From: Clostridioides sp.
GTDB taxonomy: Bacteria > Bacillota > Clostridia > Peptostreptococcales > Peptostreptococcaceae
Assembly: GCA_031272305.1 (NCBI GenBank)
Contig: JAISUA010000064.1
Location: forward strand, 1 to 32,679
Direction: 5' to 3'
Length of the DNA: 32,679 bases
The translations under genes and the position numbers were made by a program. The notes beneath the pieces are model-generated. The model was not told where the DNA came from. It was given only the letters and a program-made list of their open reading frames with translations, and made no database searches. Position 1 is the stretch's first letter; each line of letters starts with the position of its first letter. This document shows, one piece after another, positions 25,675 to 32,679 of the stretch.

Positions 25675-25709
25675 TAAACTTCTAAATCTTCAAAAATTGA
25701 TTTTAAAAA

Positions 25710-25728
25710 ATTATTATGAGAAGTGCAT
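25710..25728 (+). repeat. Partial copy of the ATGAGAAGT interspersed end
   Basis: ATTATTATGAGAAGTGCAT differs at one position from the left end of the element at 3204-3224. It lies just downstream of clpX and before the terminator. Only the end is conserved; no inverted partner was found. Confidence 0.45.
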
Positions 25729-25749
25729 ATTATAGAAAATAGAAATATA

Positions 25750-25788
25750 AAAAAATCAATTCCAAACTTTATCTGGAATTGATTTTTT
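25750..25788. terminator. Bidirectional terminator between clpX and the CHR genes
   Basis: AAAAAATCAATTCCA (25750-25764) pairs perfectly over 15 bp with TGGAATTGATTTTTT (25774-25788) around a 9-nt loop. With an A-tract on one side and a T-tract on the other it serves clpX on the plus strand and the CHR transporter genes on the minus strand. Confidence 0.9.
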
Positions 25789-25790
25789 AT

Positions 25791-26330
25791 TTAGCTTATA
25801 ACTCCAAAATAACACAAACATATTCCTATTAAGCCATAGATGAATATAATGCTTATAGAGCCGATTTTATTCGTTTTAAGCAGATAAAATGAAGATACAA
25901 GAGCAATAACTTCGTACACTCCCCATTTTATATCTAGCATAGATGAAAAAGCGGCAGATAATATAAAACCTGTAGTGATAGGTTTTAGTGTATCAAGAAG
26001 TTGAACTATTTTTTTGTTGTCTTTAAATTTTTCAAATAGTTTAGATATAAATGTAAGTCCAATCAAAGCAAATATAGTTACCCCAAATGTTGCAACGAAA
26101 GAACCTAAAAATCCAGCAGTTTTATATCCAATAAATGTTGCACTGTTTATAGCAATAGGACCTGGTGTAGATTGCGAAATTGCAAGTAAATCAAGAAATT
26201 CGCTATTAGTTATAAAATGATGTTTATCTATAAATTCTTGTTGTATAAATGGAAGCATAGCATAGCCTCCACCAAAACTGAATGCTCCTATTTTTAAGAA
26301 AATAAGAAATAAAAGAATTATTTTTGACAT
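25791..26330 (-). CDS. Chromate transporter family protein (short CHR), second subunit
   Basis: 179 residues with about five or six hydrophobic segments. The N-terminal FLKIGAFSFGGGYAMLPFIQ block, then ISQSTPGPIAINSATFIGY, are the CHR family hallmarks. A GGAGGT lies 11 bases before the ATG. It overlaps the end of the upstream CHR gene by 13 bp, so the two are translationally linked. Such short, single-domain CHR proteins usually act as a heteromeric pair in the cytoplasmic membrane. Chromate may not be the physiological substrate. Confidence 0.88.
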   Translation of the reverse strand: MSKIILLFLIFLKIGAFSFGGGYAMLPFIQQEFIDKHHFITNSEFLDLLAISQSTPGPIAINSATFIGYKTAGFLGSFVATFGVTIFALIGLTFISKLFEKFKDNKKIVQLLDTLKPITTGFILSAAFSSMLDIKWGVYEVIALVSSFYLLKTNKIGSISIIFIYGLIGICLCYFGVIS

Positions 26331-26830
26331 AGGCTGTACGCACCTCCTGCAAGTATAAGATAAATTGGACTGATATGAAAAATACTTACAAGTAAAATTG
26401 AAAGGACTAGAAAAATCATATTTTTTGTAGTCTTTTTAATTTTACTAAACAGTGATAAGAATGAATTTATTATCAAAGCAATTACAACTGGTGATACTCC
26501 TAAGAAAAATCCTCTAAGTATTGGCGAAGAAGAATGCTTTACATATATGTACGATACTGCAATTACTATAAAGAAAGATGGAAGTGCAGCTCCAAGTACA
26601 CATACTATTACACCTGGAATTTTATAAAGTTTGTATCCTATAAGAATAGATATATTGACCGCTAGAACCCCTGGAAAACTTTGAGCGAGAGAAAGATAAT
26701 CTAGAAATTCATCATCGCTGAGTAATTTTTGGTGTTTAACAAGTTCATCTTGTATCAACGATACCATAGCGTAGCCTCCACCAAAAGTGAACGCTCCTAT
26801 TCTTAAAAATGTGAAAAAAAGGTTAAACAT
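26318..26830 (-). CDS. Chromate transporter family protein (short CHR), first subunit
   Basis: 170 residues from ATG 26830, chosen because AGGGGTGG lies 4 bases upstream; an in-frame ATG 24 codons earlier has no ribosome site. FLRIGAFTFGGGYAMVSLIQ and LAQSFPGVLAVNISILIGY match the same CHR motifs as the downstream gene. About five membrane segments. It pairs with the overlapping downstream CHR gene. The pair is on the minus strand between clpX and lon, interrupting a gene order that is normally continuous. Confidence 0.86.
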   Translation of the reverse strand: MFNLFFTFLRIGAFTFGGGYAMVSLIQDELVKHQKLLSDDEFLDYLSLAQSFPGVLAVNISILIGYKLYKIPGVIVCVLGAALPSFFIVIAVSYIYVKHSSSPILRGFFLGVSPVVIALIINSFLSLFSKIKKTTKNMIFLVLSILLVSIFHISPIYLILAGGAYSLCQK

Positions 26831-26982
26831 TTTACCACCCCTTATATATAAATATAACAACCCTATCTTTATATTGTATAATAAATGCAAAAAATATACC
26901 ATAGAATTTCAAAATAATATCAAAAAATGAAAACTATTTCATATTAGATTTTCAAAAGAAGACTTTTAAGAAGTAAAGTATT

Positions 26983-27010
26983 TTGCAATTAATTATAGAA
27001 ATGTTATAAT
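26983..27010 (+). promoter_or_regulatory. Promoter of lon
   Basis: TTGCAA at 26983-26988 and TATAAT at 27005-27010 with a 16-bp spacer. The leader that follows (to 27286) has a small AGTGAT/ATCACT hairpin right after the -10 and a 100-bp run of A-rich repeats (AAAAATATAA-like). The stretch 26831-26982 is AT-rich and must hold the divergent CHR promoter, which I could not define. Confidence 0.6.
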
Positions 27011-27286
27011 AGTGATAGCTAAAAATCACTTAAGGTAAAAAATAGAATAGAATATGATTTTAGTGAGAAAATAAAAAATATAGTTTGATCATGAGAACTT
27101 TGCTATTTTAATCGTGAGAGGTTTAGAAAAAATGGGTAATAATATTTAAGTATAAAAATTTTGATACTGTAAAAATATAAAAATAAAAAATATAAAAATA
27201 AAAAAGATAAAAACATAAAAATAAAAAAACAAAAAGTTAAAAACAAAAAACATAAAACATAAAAAGATAAATTGAAGGAGATAATT

Positions 27287-29164
27287 ATGGACATAAAATA
27301 TACTGTAGAAACGATTGAGTTGCCTCTTGTGCCATTGAGAGGGCTATCAATATTTCCATATATGATATTAAATTTTGACGTTGGAAGATCAATGTCTTTG
27401 AAAGCAGTTGAAGAAGCTATGAAGGGAGATGAATTAGTTTTTTTGACTTCTCAAAAAGATTCAGAGGTAGATGAACCTACTCAAGAGGATTTTTTTGACG
27501 TAGGAACTGTATGTAAAGTGAAGCAAATGTTAAAACTTCCTGGAGATAGTGTGAGAGTATTGGTGGAAGGTATTTCAAGAGCAAAAGTAATAACTGTAGA
27601 TGATTCTGAAGGATATTTCAAAGCTGTATTAGAGCAAGTTATATATCAAGATTCTATTGATGAAGATGATGTTGAAATCGAGGCATTGGTTAGAAATGTG
27701 TTTAATATTTTTGAAGAATACATAAATATCGGTAATATGGTGTCTCCAGAAATTCTAGTTTCACTTTCAGAGATAGACGATATAGATAGATTTGTAGATA
27801 CTATAGCATCGAATATGTATCTAAAAGGTGAACACAAACAATTACTTCTAGAAGAATTTGATAAAAAGAAAAGATTAGAGCTATTATATGGAATATTACT
27901 TGATGAAATAGAAATTTTGAGAATAGAAAAGAAAATAGCTTTGAGAATCAGGAAACAAATGAATAAAACTCAAAAAGATTATTATCTTAGAGAGCAGTTG
28001 AAAGCTATTCAAAAAGAACTTGGTGAAGAAGAAGATGTTACTTCTGAGGTAGAGGATTATAGACTCAAATTAAAAAAATTAAAAGTATCTAAAAAAGTTA
28101 AGGAAAAAATAGCTAAGGAAATCAATAAGTTTTCTAGAATTTCACCAATGTCACCAGATAGTAGCGTAAGTAGAAATTACTTAGATACTATTTTTCAGCT
28201 TCCTTGGAATAAAGAAACTAAGGACAAGATAGATATAGTTAAGTCTAGAGAAATTTTGGATGAAGAACACTATGGTCTTGAAAAAGTAAAAGAAAGAATA
28301 CTTGAATATTTAGCAATTAGAAAATTATCCAAGTCTCTAAAAAGTCCAATTATATGTTTAATAGGACCTCCAGGCGTAGGAAAAACATCTATCGCAAAAT
28401 CAATTGCAAGAGCATTAGATAGACATTTTGTAAGACTTTCACTAGGTGGAGTAAGAGATGAAGCAGAAATAAGAGGACATAGAAGAACGTATGTTGGAGC
28501 TATTCCAGGAAGAATAATAAATGGAGTTATAGAAAGTGGAACGAAGAATCCTGTATTTTTGCTAGATGAAATAGATAAAATGGCATCTGATTATAAAGGT
28601 GACCCTGCTTCTGCAATGCTTGAAGTTTTAGATCCAGAACAAAACAAAACTTTTGTAGACCACTATCTAGAAATTCCATTTGATTTGTCAAAAATATTGT
28701 TTGTAACAACAGCAAATAGTCTTGGAAATATTCCTCGTCCACTTCTTGACAGAATGGAAATCATAGAGGTGCAAGGATATATAGAAGAAGAAAAATTAAA
28801 TATAGCTAAGAAATATTTACTTCCAAAACAAATAAAAGAAAATGCCTTAGAAGAAGGTTTTGTAAAAATGGACGATGATGCTATTCTTGAAGTTATAAAT
28901 CATTATACTAGAGAGTCTGGAGTAAGAAATCTTGAGAGAACTTTAGGAAAAATTTGCAGAAAAATTGCTAAGAAATACGTTGAAGATCCTAGTATAGAAG
29001 AAGTGGTTGTTACTAAAGAAAATGTAGAAGAATACTTAGGAAAAGATATATATAAATATCAACTTGTGACTCCAGAAGCAAAGGTAGGACTTGTTACAGG
29101 ACTTGCATGGACAGAAGTTGGAGGAGTGACTCTTGAAGTAGAGGTCAATGTTTTAAAAGGATAA
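27287..29164 (+). CDS. lon: Lon protease, N-terminal and AAA+ part (ends at in-frame TAA)
   Basis: 625 residues from ATG 27287 (AAGGAGAT upstream; the in-frame TTG at 27272 overlaps that site). It has the Lon N-domain (VPLRGLSIFPYMILNFDVGR), a coiled region, and the AAA+ module with Walker A GPPGVGKT at 360-367, the GGVRDEAEIRGHRRTYVGA block and Walker B VFLLDEIDK. It enters the protease domain (VGLVTGLAWTEVGGVTLEVE) and stops at TAA 29162-29164, where other Lon proteins have a conserved Lys (G-K-G). Translation resumes in the same frame in the next entry. One base change from AAA would explain it. Without the downstream part this product lacks the catalytic Ser and Lys. Confidence 0.93.
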   Translation: MDIKYTVETIELPLVPLRGLSIFPYMILNFDVGRSMSLKAVEEAMKGDELVFLTSQKDSEVDEPTQEDFFDVGTVCKVKQMLKLPGDSVRVLVEGISRAKVITVDDSEGYFKAVLEQVIYQDSIDEDDVEIEALVRNVFNIFEEYINIGNMVSPEILVSLSEIDDIDRFVDTIASNMYLKGEHKQLLLEEFDKKKRLELLYGILLDEIEILRIEKKIALRIRKQMNKTQKDYYLREQLKAIQKELGEEEDVTSEVEDYRLKLKKLKVSKKVKEKIAKEINKFSRISPMSPDSSVSRNYLDTIFQLPWNKETKDKIDIVKSREILDEEHYGLEKVKERILEYLAIRKLSKSLKSPIICLIGPPGVGKTSIAKSIARALDRHFVRLSLGGVRDEAEIRGHRRTYVGAIPGRIINGVIESGTKNPVFLLDEIDKMASDYKGDPASAMLEVLDPEQNKTFVDHYLEIPFDLSKILFVTTANSLGNIPRPLLDRMEIIEVQGYIEEEKLNIAKKYLLPKQIKENALEEGFVKMDDDAILEVINHYTRESGVRNLERTLGKICRKIAKKYVEDPSIEEVVVTKENVEEYLGKDIYKYQLVTPEAKVGLVTGLAWTEVGGVTLEVEVNVLKG

Positions 29165-29167
29165 GGT

Positions 29168-29635
29168 GTGATAGTTCTTACTGGTCAACTTGGAGATGTT
29201 ATGAAAGAATCAGCTAAGGCAGGGATTTCGTATATAAGATCTGTCTGTGAAAAATTAGAGATAGATCCAGATTTCTATAGAAATAATGACATACATCTAC
29301 ATCTTCCAGAAGGAGCCGTTCCTAAAGATGGTCCATCTGCAGGAATAACTATGGCACTTTGTGTAATTTCAGCACTTACTAAAAGACCTGTGTATGGAAA
29401 TATAGCTATGACAGGTGAAATTACGCTTAGAGGTAGAGTATTAGCTGTTGGAGGAGTAAAAGAAAAAATCTTAGCTGCTCATAGAGCAGGAATTACTAAA
29501 GTACTTCTTCCAAAAGAATGTGAATACGACTTAGAAGATATACCTCAAAATGTAAAAGATCAAGTAGAATTTGTTTTAGTAGAAACAATGGACGACGTAT
29601 TAGAACACGCTTTAGCAAAAGAAAAAATAGAATAA
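29168..29635 (+). CDS. Lon protease, C-terminal catalytic part (separate frame after TAA)
   Basis: 155 residues if started at GTG 29168, in the same reading frame as the upstream Lon part and separated by the stop plus one codon. It holds the rest of the protease domain: TGQLGDVMKESA, catalytic Ser57 in PKDGPSAG, and catalytic Lys100 in GGVKEK, with S-to-K spacing of 43 as in E. coli Lon. AAAAGG sits 7 bases before the GTG, so reinitiation after the stop is possible. The whole would be about 780 residues, the normal Lon length. Choices are a two-piece Lon, a nonsense-mutated gene, readthrough, or a base-call error. The intact sequence on both sides argues that any loss is recent. Confidence 0.85.
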   Translation: MIVLTGQLGDVMKESAKAGISYIRSVCEKLEIDPDFYRNNDIHLHLPEGAVPKDGPSAGITMALCVISALTKRPVYGNIAMTGEITLRGRVLAVGGVKEKILAAHRAGITKVLLPKECEYDLEDIPQNVKDQVEFVLVETMDDVLEHALAKEKIE

Positions 29636-29805
29636 AAAATTTATAAAAAGTGAAAGCAAAAAAATAATAAAAATACAAGAAAACAATAAAAATATAAGAA
29701 AATAATTAAAATAATTAAAATATACAAAAATAGTTGTATTTGCAATGTAATATTAGAAAAGCTAAATAGGCTATTGTAATTTAAAAATTGAGATAGGTGG
29801 TAAAT

Positions 29806-30417
29806 ATGAAAATTAGAAGTTCGGAAATAGTTATGAGTGCAGTATCGAGGTCGCAATATCCAGCTGATGGAATACCAGAGATAGCACTTGCTGGAAGATC
29901 AAACGTAGGAAAATCATCAATAGTAAACTCATTATTAAATAGAAGAAATTTTGCAAGAACATCTCAAACTCCAGGAAAAACGAGAACTATAAATTTTTAT
30001 TTGATTAATGAGGAATTTTTCTTTGTAGATTTGCCAGGCTATGGCTACGCAAAAATTGCAAAATCAGAGAAAGATAAATGGGGACAAATCATGGAGCAGT
30101 ATCTTAAAAATAGAAAAGAGCTGTGTGCAATATTTTTACTTGTAGATATTAGACATGAACCAACTGCTCAAGATAAAATGATGTACGATTGGATAAAATA
30201 CTTTGGATACGATTGTGTAGTTGTAGCTACAAAGTCAGATAAAATATCAAGGGGACAATTCCAAAAACATTTGAGTATAATTAGAAAAAAACTTGAGTTA
30301 CAAAAAGATGAAAAAATAATTCCTGTTTCATCACTTAAAAAAACAGGTGTAGAGGAACTTTGGAACGAAGTTGTAAATAAATACGAAGAAAAAGGATATA
30401 CAATAACTGTAGACTAA
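29806..30417 (+). CDS. ysxC: Ribosome biogenesis GTPase YsxC/EngB
   Basis: 203 residues from ATG 29806; AGGTGG five bases upstream supports this over the in-frame GTG at 29797. G motifs: G1 GRSNVGKSS, G2 region SQTPGKTRT, G3 DLPGYGYA, G4 TKSDK, G5 SSLKK. It assists late assembly of the 50S subunit. It follows lon, as in many Firmicutes, across a 160-bp A-rich gap without a visible terminator. Confidence 0.96.
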   Translation: MKIRSSEIVMSAVSRSQYPADGIPEIALAGRSNVGKSSIVNSLLNRRNFARTSQTPGKTRTINFYLINEEFFFVDLPGYGYAKIAKSEKDKWGQIMEQYLKNRKELCAIFLLVDIRHEPTAQDKMMYDWIKYFGYDCVVVATKSDKISRGQFQKHLSIIRKKLELQKDEKIIPVSSLKKTGVEELWNEVVNKYEEKGYTITVD

Positions 30418-30472
30418 GTTATGACTTGTAAAAAACGAATATTAAGTAAAAGCGTGTATAAAAACTGACGTA

Positions 30473-30511
30473 AAAAAATCTCTGTATAAACTAGATATAC
30501 AGAGATTTTTT
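30473..30511 (+). terminator. Terminator after ysxC
   Basis: AAAAAATCTCTGTATA (30473-30488) and TATACAGAGATTTTTT (30496-30511) form a perfect 16-bp stem with a 7-nt loop and a T-tract. It ends the lon-ysxC transcript. Confidence 0.9.
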
Positions 30512-30513
30512 CT

Positions 30514-30548
30514 ATATATTTTTTCACTTAATAAGTGAAAAAATATAT
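30514..30548. terminator. Second long hairpin, terminator-like on both strands
   Basis: ATATATTTTTTCACTT (30514-30529) and AAGTGAAAAAATATAT (30533-30548) form a perfect 16-bp stem with a 3-nt loop, starting only 2 bases after the first terminator. It may end the convergent helicase transcript. A third, 8-bp hairpin (TGTAAGAA/TTCTTACA, 30556-30574) and a weak fourth (30594-30608) follow. Confidence 0.65.
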
Positions 30549-30646
30549 CGTGTGTTGTAAGAATATTTCTTACAGTGATTTTATATAAATATTTAAGTTA
30601 GAAACTTAGATGCTGAAAAACATACAAATAAGTATGAATTAAAAAT

Positions 30647-31744
30647 CTATCTTCTAGTGATTTTCTTTCCTAATTTATTCTCAATTTCTTCTAAAGATCT
30701 CCAATTCTTATCTACGAAGAATGAGCAAGTGTAACCATCATTTCCTACTCTACCAGTTCTACCCATTCTATGGATATAGTCCTCACAACTTTCAGGGAAA
30801 TCATAGTTATAAACAGCGTCCACTCCACTAATATCCAATCCTCTTTGAGCGACGTCTGTTGCTATTAAGTATTGATATTTTAAATCTCTGAAATTTTTCA
30901 TAACTCTTTCACGCTTTGCTTGTGAAATATCGCTATGAATTTTTTCGCAATTGAATCCACGTTGTGAGAGTTCAGCCTCAAGCTTGTCGACTCTTCTTTT
31001 AGTTCTACAGAAAATAATAGATAAAAATGGATTGTCCTCATTTAGAACATCTACTAGAGCTTGAAGTTTTTTTCTGTCAGTAGTTTCTACAAGTTCGTGT
31101 TTGATATTTTCGTTAGTGATATTTTTTTGTGCGGCTACGATAATTTGAGGATCGTTCATATGTCTATACATTAGTTTTTTAACCTGAGAATCAATAGTTG
31201 CAGAGAAACAAAGCATTTGTTTTTTCTTAGGAATAGATTTTATTATTGATTCAATTTCATTTTTGAAACCAATGTACAAGAGCATATCTGCTTCATCGAG
31301 TACAAATATTTTTAAATTTGATAAATCAATACTTTTTCTATCGATATGATCTATCAATCTTCCTGGAGTTGCCACTACTAAGTGGACATTTTTCTTTAGC
31401 TTGTTTAATTGAGCAGAGATATCTTTTCCTCCATAGCAAGATAGAATATTGACATCTTTTGCCTTAGATAATTTTTCTGCTTCTTTTGTAATTTGAATAG
31501 CAAGTTCTCTTGTTGGAGTGATGATAAGAGCTTGCACATTGTTATTGTTTGTGTCTATTTTTTCGAATAGAGGAAGTAAGAAAGCAAGTGTTTTACCTGT
31601 TCCTGTCTTTGCTTGAGCTATGACATCACAACCTTCTAAAATAGGAGGAATACTCATTGATTGAATAGGCGTAGGTGTTTCGATTTTATTTTCACCTAGA
31701 ACGTCTATAAGTTTTTTATTTATGTTTAAATCTGAAAATTTCAT
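30647..31744 (-). CDS. DEAD-box ATP-dependent RNA helicase
   Basis: 365 residues from ATG 31744, preceded by AGAAAAGG; a frame-extending ATG 14 codons upstream lacks a ribosome site. Motifs in order: Q motif region TPIQSMSIPP, motif I AKTGTGKT, Ia PTRELAIQ, Ib TPGRL, II DEAD, III SAT, IV SIIFCRTKRRVDKL, V ATDVAQRGLDI, VI HRMGRTGR. It is the minimal two-RecA core with almost no C-terminal extension. It remodels RNA duplexes, for example in ribosome assembly or cold adaptation; the RNA target is not shown by the sequence. Confidence 0.93.
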   Translation of the reverse strand: MKFSDLNINKKLIDVLGENKIETPTPIQSMSIPPILEGCDVIAQAKTGTGKTLAFLLPLFEKIDTNNNNVQALIITPTRELAIQITKEAEKLSKAKDVNILSCYGGKDISAQLNKLKKNVHLVVATPGRLIDHIDRKSIDLSNLKIFVLDEADMLLYIGFKNEIESIIKSIPKKKQMLCFSATIDSQVKKLMYRHMNDPQIIVAAQKNITNENIKHELVETTDRKKLQALVDVLNEDNPFLSIIFCRTKRRVDKLEAELSQRGFNCEKIHSDISQAKRERVMKNFRDLKYQYLIATDVAQRGLDISGVDAVYNYDFPESCEDYIHRMGRTGRVGNDGYTCSFFVDKNWRSLEEIENKLGKKITRR

Positions 31745-31794
31745 AATATACCTTTTCTCTTTATATAATTTTTTGTATCTTAACACTAAATCTA

Positions 31795-31823
31795 ATATTA
31801 ATTAAAAAATCACTTCTTGTCAA
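31795..31823 (-). promoter_or_regulatory. Promoter of the DEAD-box helicase gene
   Basis: On the minus strand, a perfect TTGACA (31818-31823) and TAATAT (31795-31800) lie 17 bp apart, about 50 bp upstream of the helicase start. Confidence 0.6.
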
Positions 31824-31846
31824 TGCTTTTTTATATTGAAGCAGTC

Positions 31847-31867
31847 AATGAACTTCTCATAATAATA
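31847..31867 (-). repeat. Exact 21-bp inverted copy of the 3204-3224 repeat end
   Basis: On the minus strand this is identical for 21 bp to 3204-3224, with the ATGAGAAGTTCATT core. Similarity ends abruptly after it. It lies about 24 bp upstream of the helicase -35 box. The remainder of the 31868-31982 stretch is AT-rich, with one small hairpin (ATGAATT/AATTCAT, 31910-31928). Confidence 0.65.
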
Positions 31868-31982
31868 CAAATAACAACAAAGGTATAGAGCTAAAAATAG
31901 AAAATGACCATGAATTAGTGGAATTCATAGAAACTTTAAAAAACTTTTCCTGCAACATTTTAACCCTTTTCTGCCAAAACAG

Positions 31983-32011
31983 TTGTTTTTTCTCTGCATA
32001 TACCTTATAAT
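31983..32011 (+). promoter_or_regulatory. Promoter of the terminal secreted-protein gene
   Basis: TTGTTT (31983-31988) and TATAAT (32006-32011), 17 bp apart. Transcription from here would give a 5' leader of about 250 nt before the coding start. Confidence 0.55.
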
Positions 32012-32061
32012 GTAATTACAATTTAATTAAGAGAGTAGCTACAAAAATAGTTAAATTGAAG

Positions 32062-32107
32062 AATTTACTAATAAGAGATGAAGAATATGTGTACATATTA
32101 GTAAATT
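32062..32107 (+). promoter_or_regulatory. Inverted repeat in the long leader
   Basis: AATTTACTAATA (32062-32073) and TATTAGTAAATT (32096-32107) form a perfect 12-bp inverted repeat with a 22-nt loop. It lies in the leader between the promoter and the coding start. It could be an RNA stem or a protein-binding site; no T-tract follows. Confidence 0.45.
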
Positions 32108-32270
32108 AAAAATTTTGAAGTGAAGATGAAAGTATTATGAAAATTATACAAATAAAAAAATGTTTAATGCCTTTTTTCTACAAAAATAATTATTTTTATA
32201 ATTTTATTAAAAAATACATTCTAATATATTAGAAAATGAAATTGCAAAAAATAAAATTGGAGGTAGTATT

Positions 32271-32679
32271 ATAAATAAAAAATTACAAAAAATAGTTTTA
32301 AGTTGTTTATTAGCAATAGAAATATTTACACAAATAGCACCAATTTCTTATGCATTAAAAAATGAAGATTGTACTAACAATCAACAAATAGAAATTAAAT
32401 CATCTAAAAGAAATGAAGAATTAAAAGAAGTAGAAGTAATAGAATTTACATATTACACTGAAGACAATACAGAGGATTTAATACCGTTACCACTTGAACA
32501 ACAACTACCAATTCCTCAAGAATCAGACTATACTGAAAAAAATAGATCAGGTGTAAGACCAAGAAATGCAGTTACCGTTGTTTGTAAATCTGCTATTAAA
32601 TTTATAATTAAAAATAAGTCAGCATCAATGAAAGTTATTGAAAGAGTTTCAGGAAAAACAGTAGCTAATGCTTTTGGAA
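32271..32679 (+). CDS. Secreted protein of unknown function, non-AUG start, cut by window edge
   Basis: An open frame of 136 codons runs to the right edge without a stop. The first ~27 residues are a classic signal peptide: N-K-K-L-Q-K, then the hydrophobic IVLSCLLAIEIF, then an Ala-containing cleavage region (ISYALKNED). A charged region, a Pro/Gln-rich segment (PLPLEQQLPIPQE) and a basic RPRN stretch follow, then a hydrophobic/basic tail (VVCKSAIKFIIKNKSAS). GGAGGT at 32259-32264 sits 6 bases before ATA 32271 (9 before ATA's predicted decoding if shifted); ATT 32268 is the other candidate. No ATG, GTG or TTG is in frame near it. I do not recognise the family; small secreted toxin-like proteins with this layout exist, but I cannot assign it. 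Confidence 0.7.
   Translation, partial: MNKKLQKIVLSCLLAIEIFTQIAPISYALKNEDCTNNQQIEIKSSKRNEELKEVEVIEFTYYTEDNTEDLIPLPLEQQLPIPQESDYTEKNRSGVRPRNAVTVVCKSAIKFIIKNKSASMKVIERVSGKTVANAFG

Noticed and set aside
29162..29164. Selenocysteine or pyrrolysine recoding of the Lon stop
   Set aside because: The codon is TAA, not TGA or TAG, and the family has Lys there; no recoding element is evident.

Overview
The window is about 32.7 kb of very AT-rich DNA from a low-GC Gram-positive bacterium. Strong GGAGG-type ribosome sites, heavy use of AGA and AAA codons and the Clostridia-style gene order tig-clpP-clpX-lon-ysxC place it in the Clostridia. An anaerobe of the Peptostreptococcaceae or a relative is my best guess; that assignment is inference. 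No rRNA, tRNA, CRISPR array, transposase or phage gene was seen.

Layout. (1) 1-3200: two tandem, recently duplicated minus-strand genes for chimeric proteins with a Cys/Asn-rich head, a collagen-like Gly-X-Thr stretch, a Pro-Thr-Gln linker and a YVTN-type beta-propeller. (2) 3200-3646: a gene-free stretch of interspersed repeat elements and hairpins. (3) 3647-6070: a dnaD-like gene and a dnaC/dnaI-like ATPase (minus strand), a primosome pair. (4) 6393-11456: a membrane-anchored M1 metallopeptidase, then a U32 protein swollen by Lys-rich 14-residue tandem repeats. (5) 11481-17479: a PucR-type regulator, a DUF917 protein, an NCS1 (cytosine-type) permease and a PepD-type dipeptidase, likely a nitrogen/nucleobase or hydantoin-like catabolic locus. 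(6) 17775-22279: a D-2-hydroxyacid dehydrogenase, ligA and an Rph-RdgB fusion. (7) 22394-30417: trigger factor, ClpP, ClpX, a convergent pair of short chromate-transporter (CHR) genes, Lon interrupted by one in-frame stop, and YsxC/EngB. (8) 30647-31744: a DEAD-box helicase on the minus strand. (9) From 32271 to the right edge: the start of a secreted protein whose only sensible start codon is ATA (or ATT).

How it fits together. Region 7 is the conserved protein quality-control and ribosome-assembly block. Regions 3 and 6 are replication, repair and RNA/nucleotide housekeeping. Region 5 is a regulated metabolic locus. Regions 1 and 9 are the accessory, surface or secreted parts.

The most unusual signals are: the clean Lys-to-stop change inside the Lon protease domain; the non-AUG start of the terminal secreted protein; three kinds of short interspersed repeat with hairpin structure; and a habit of 21-42 bp tandem duplication, both between genes and inside the U32 gene.
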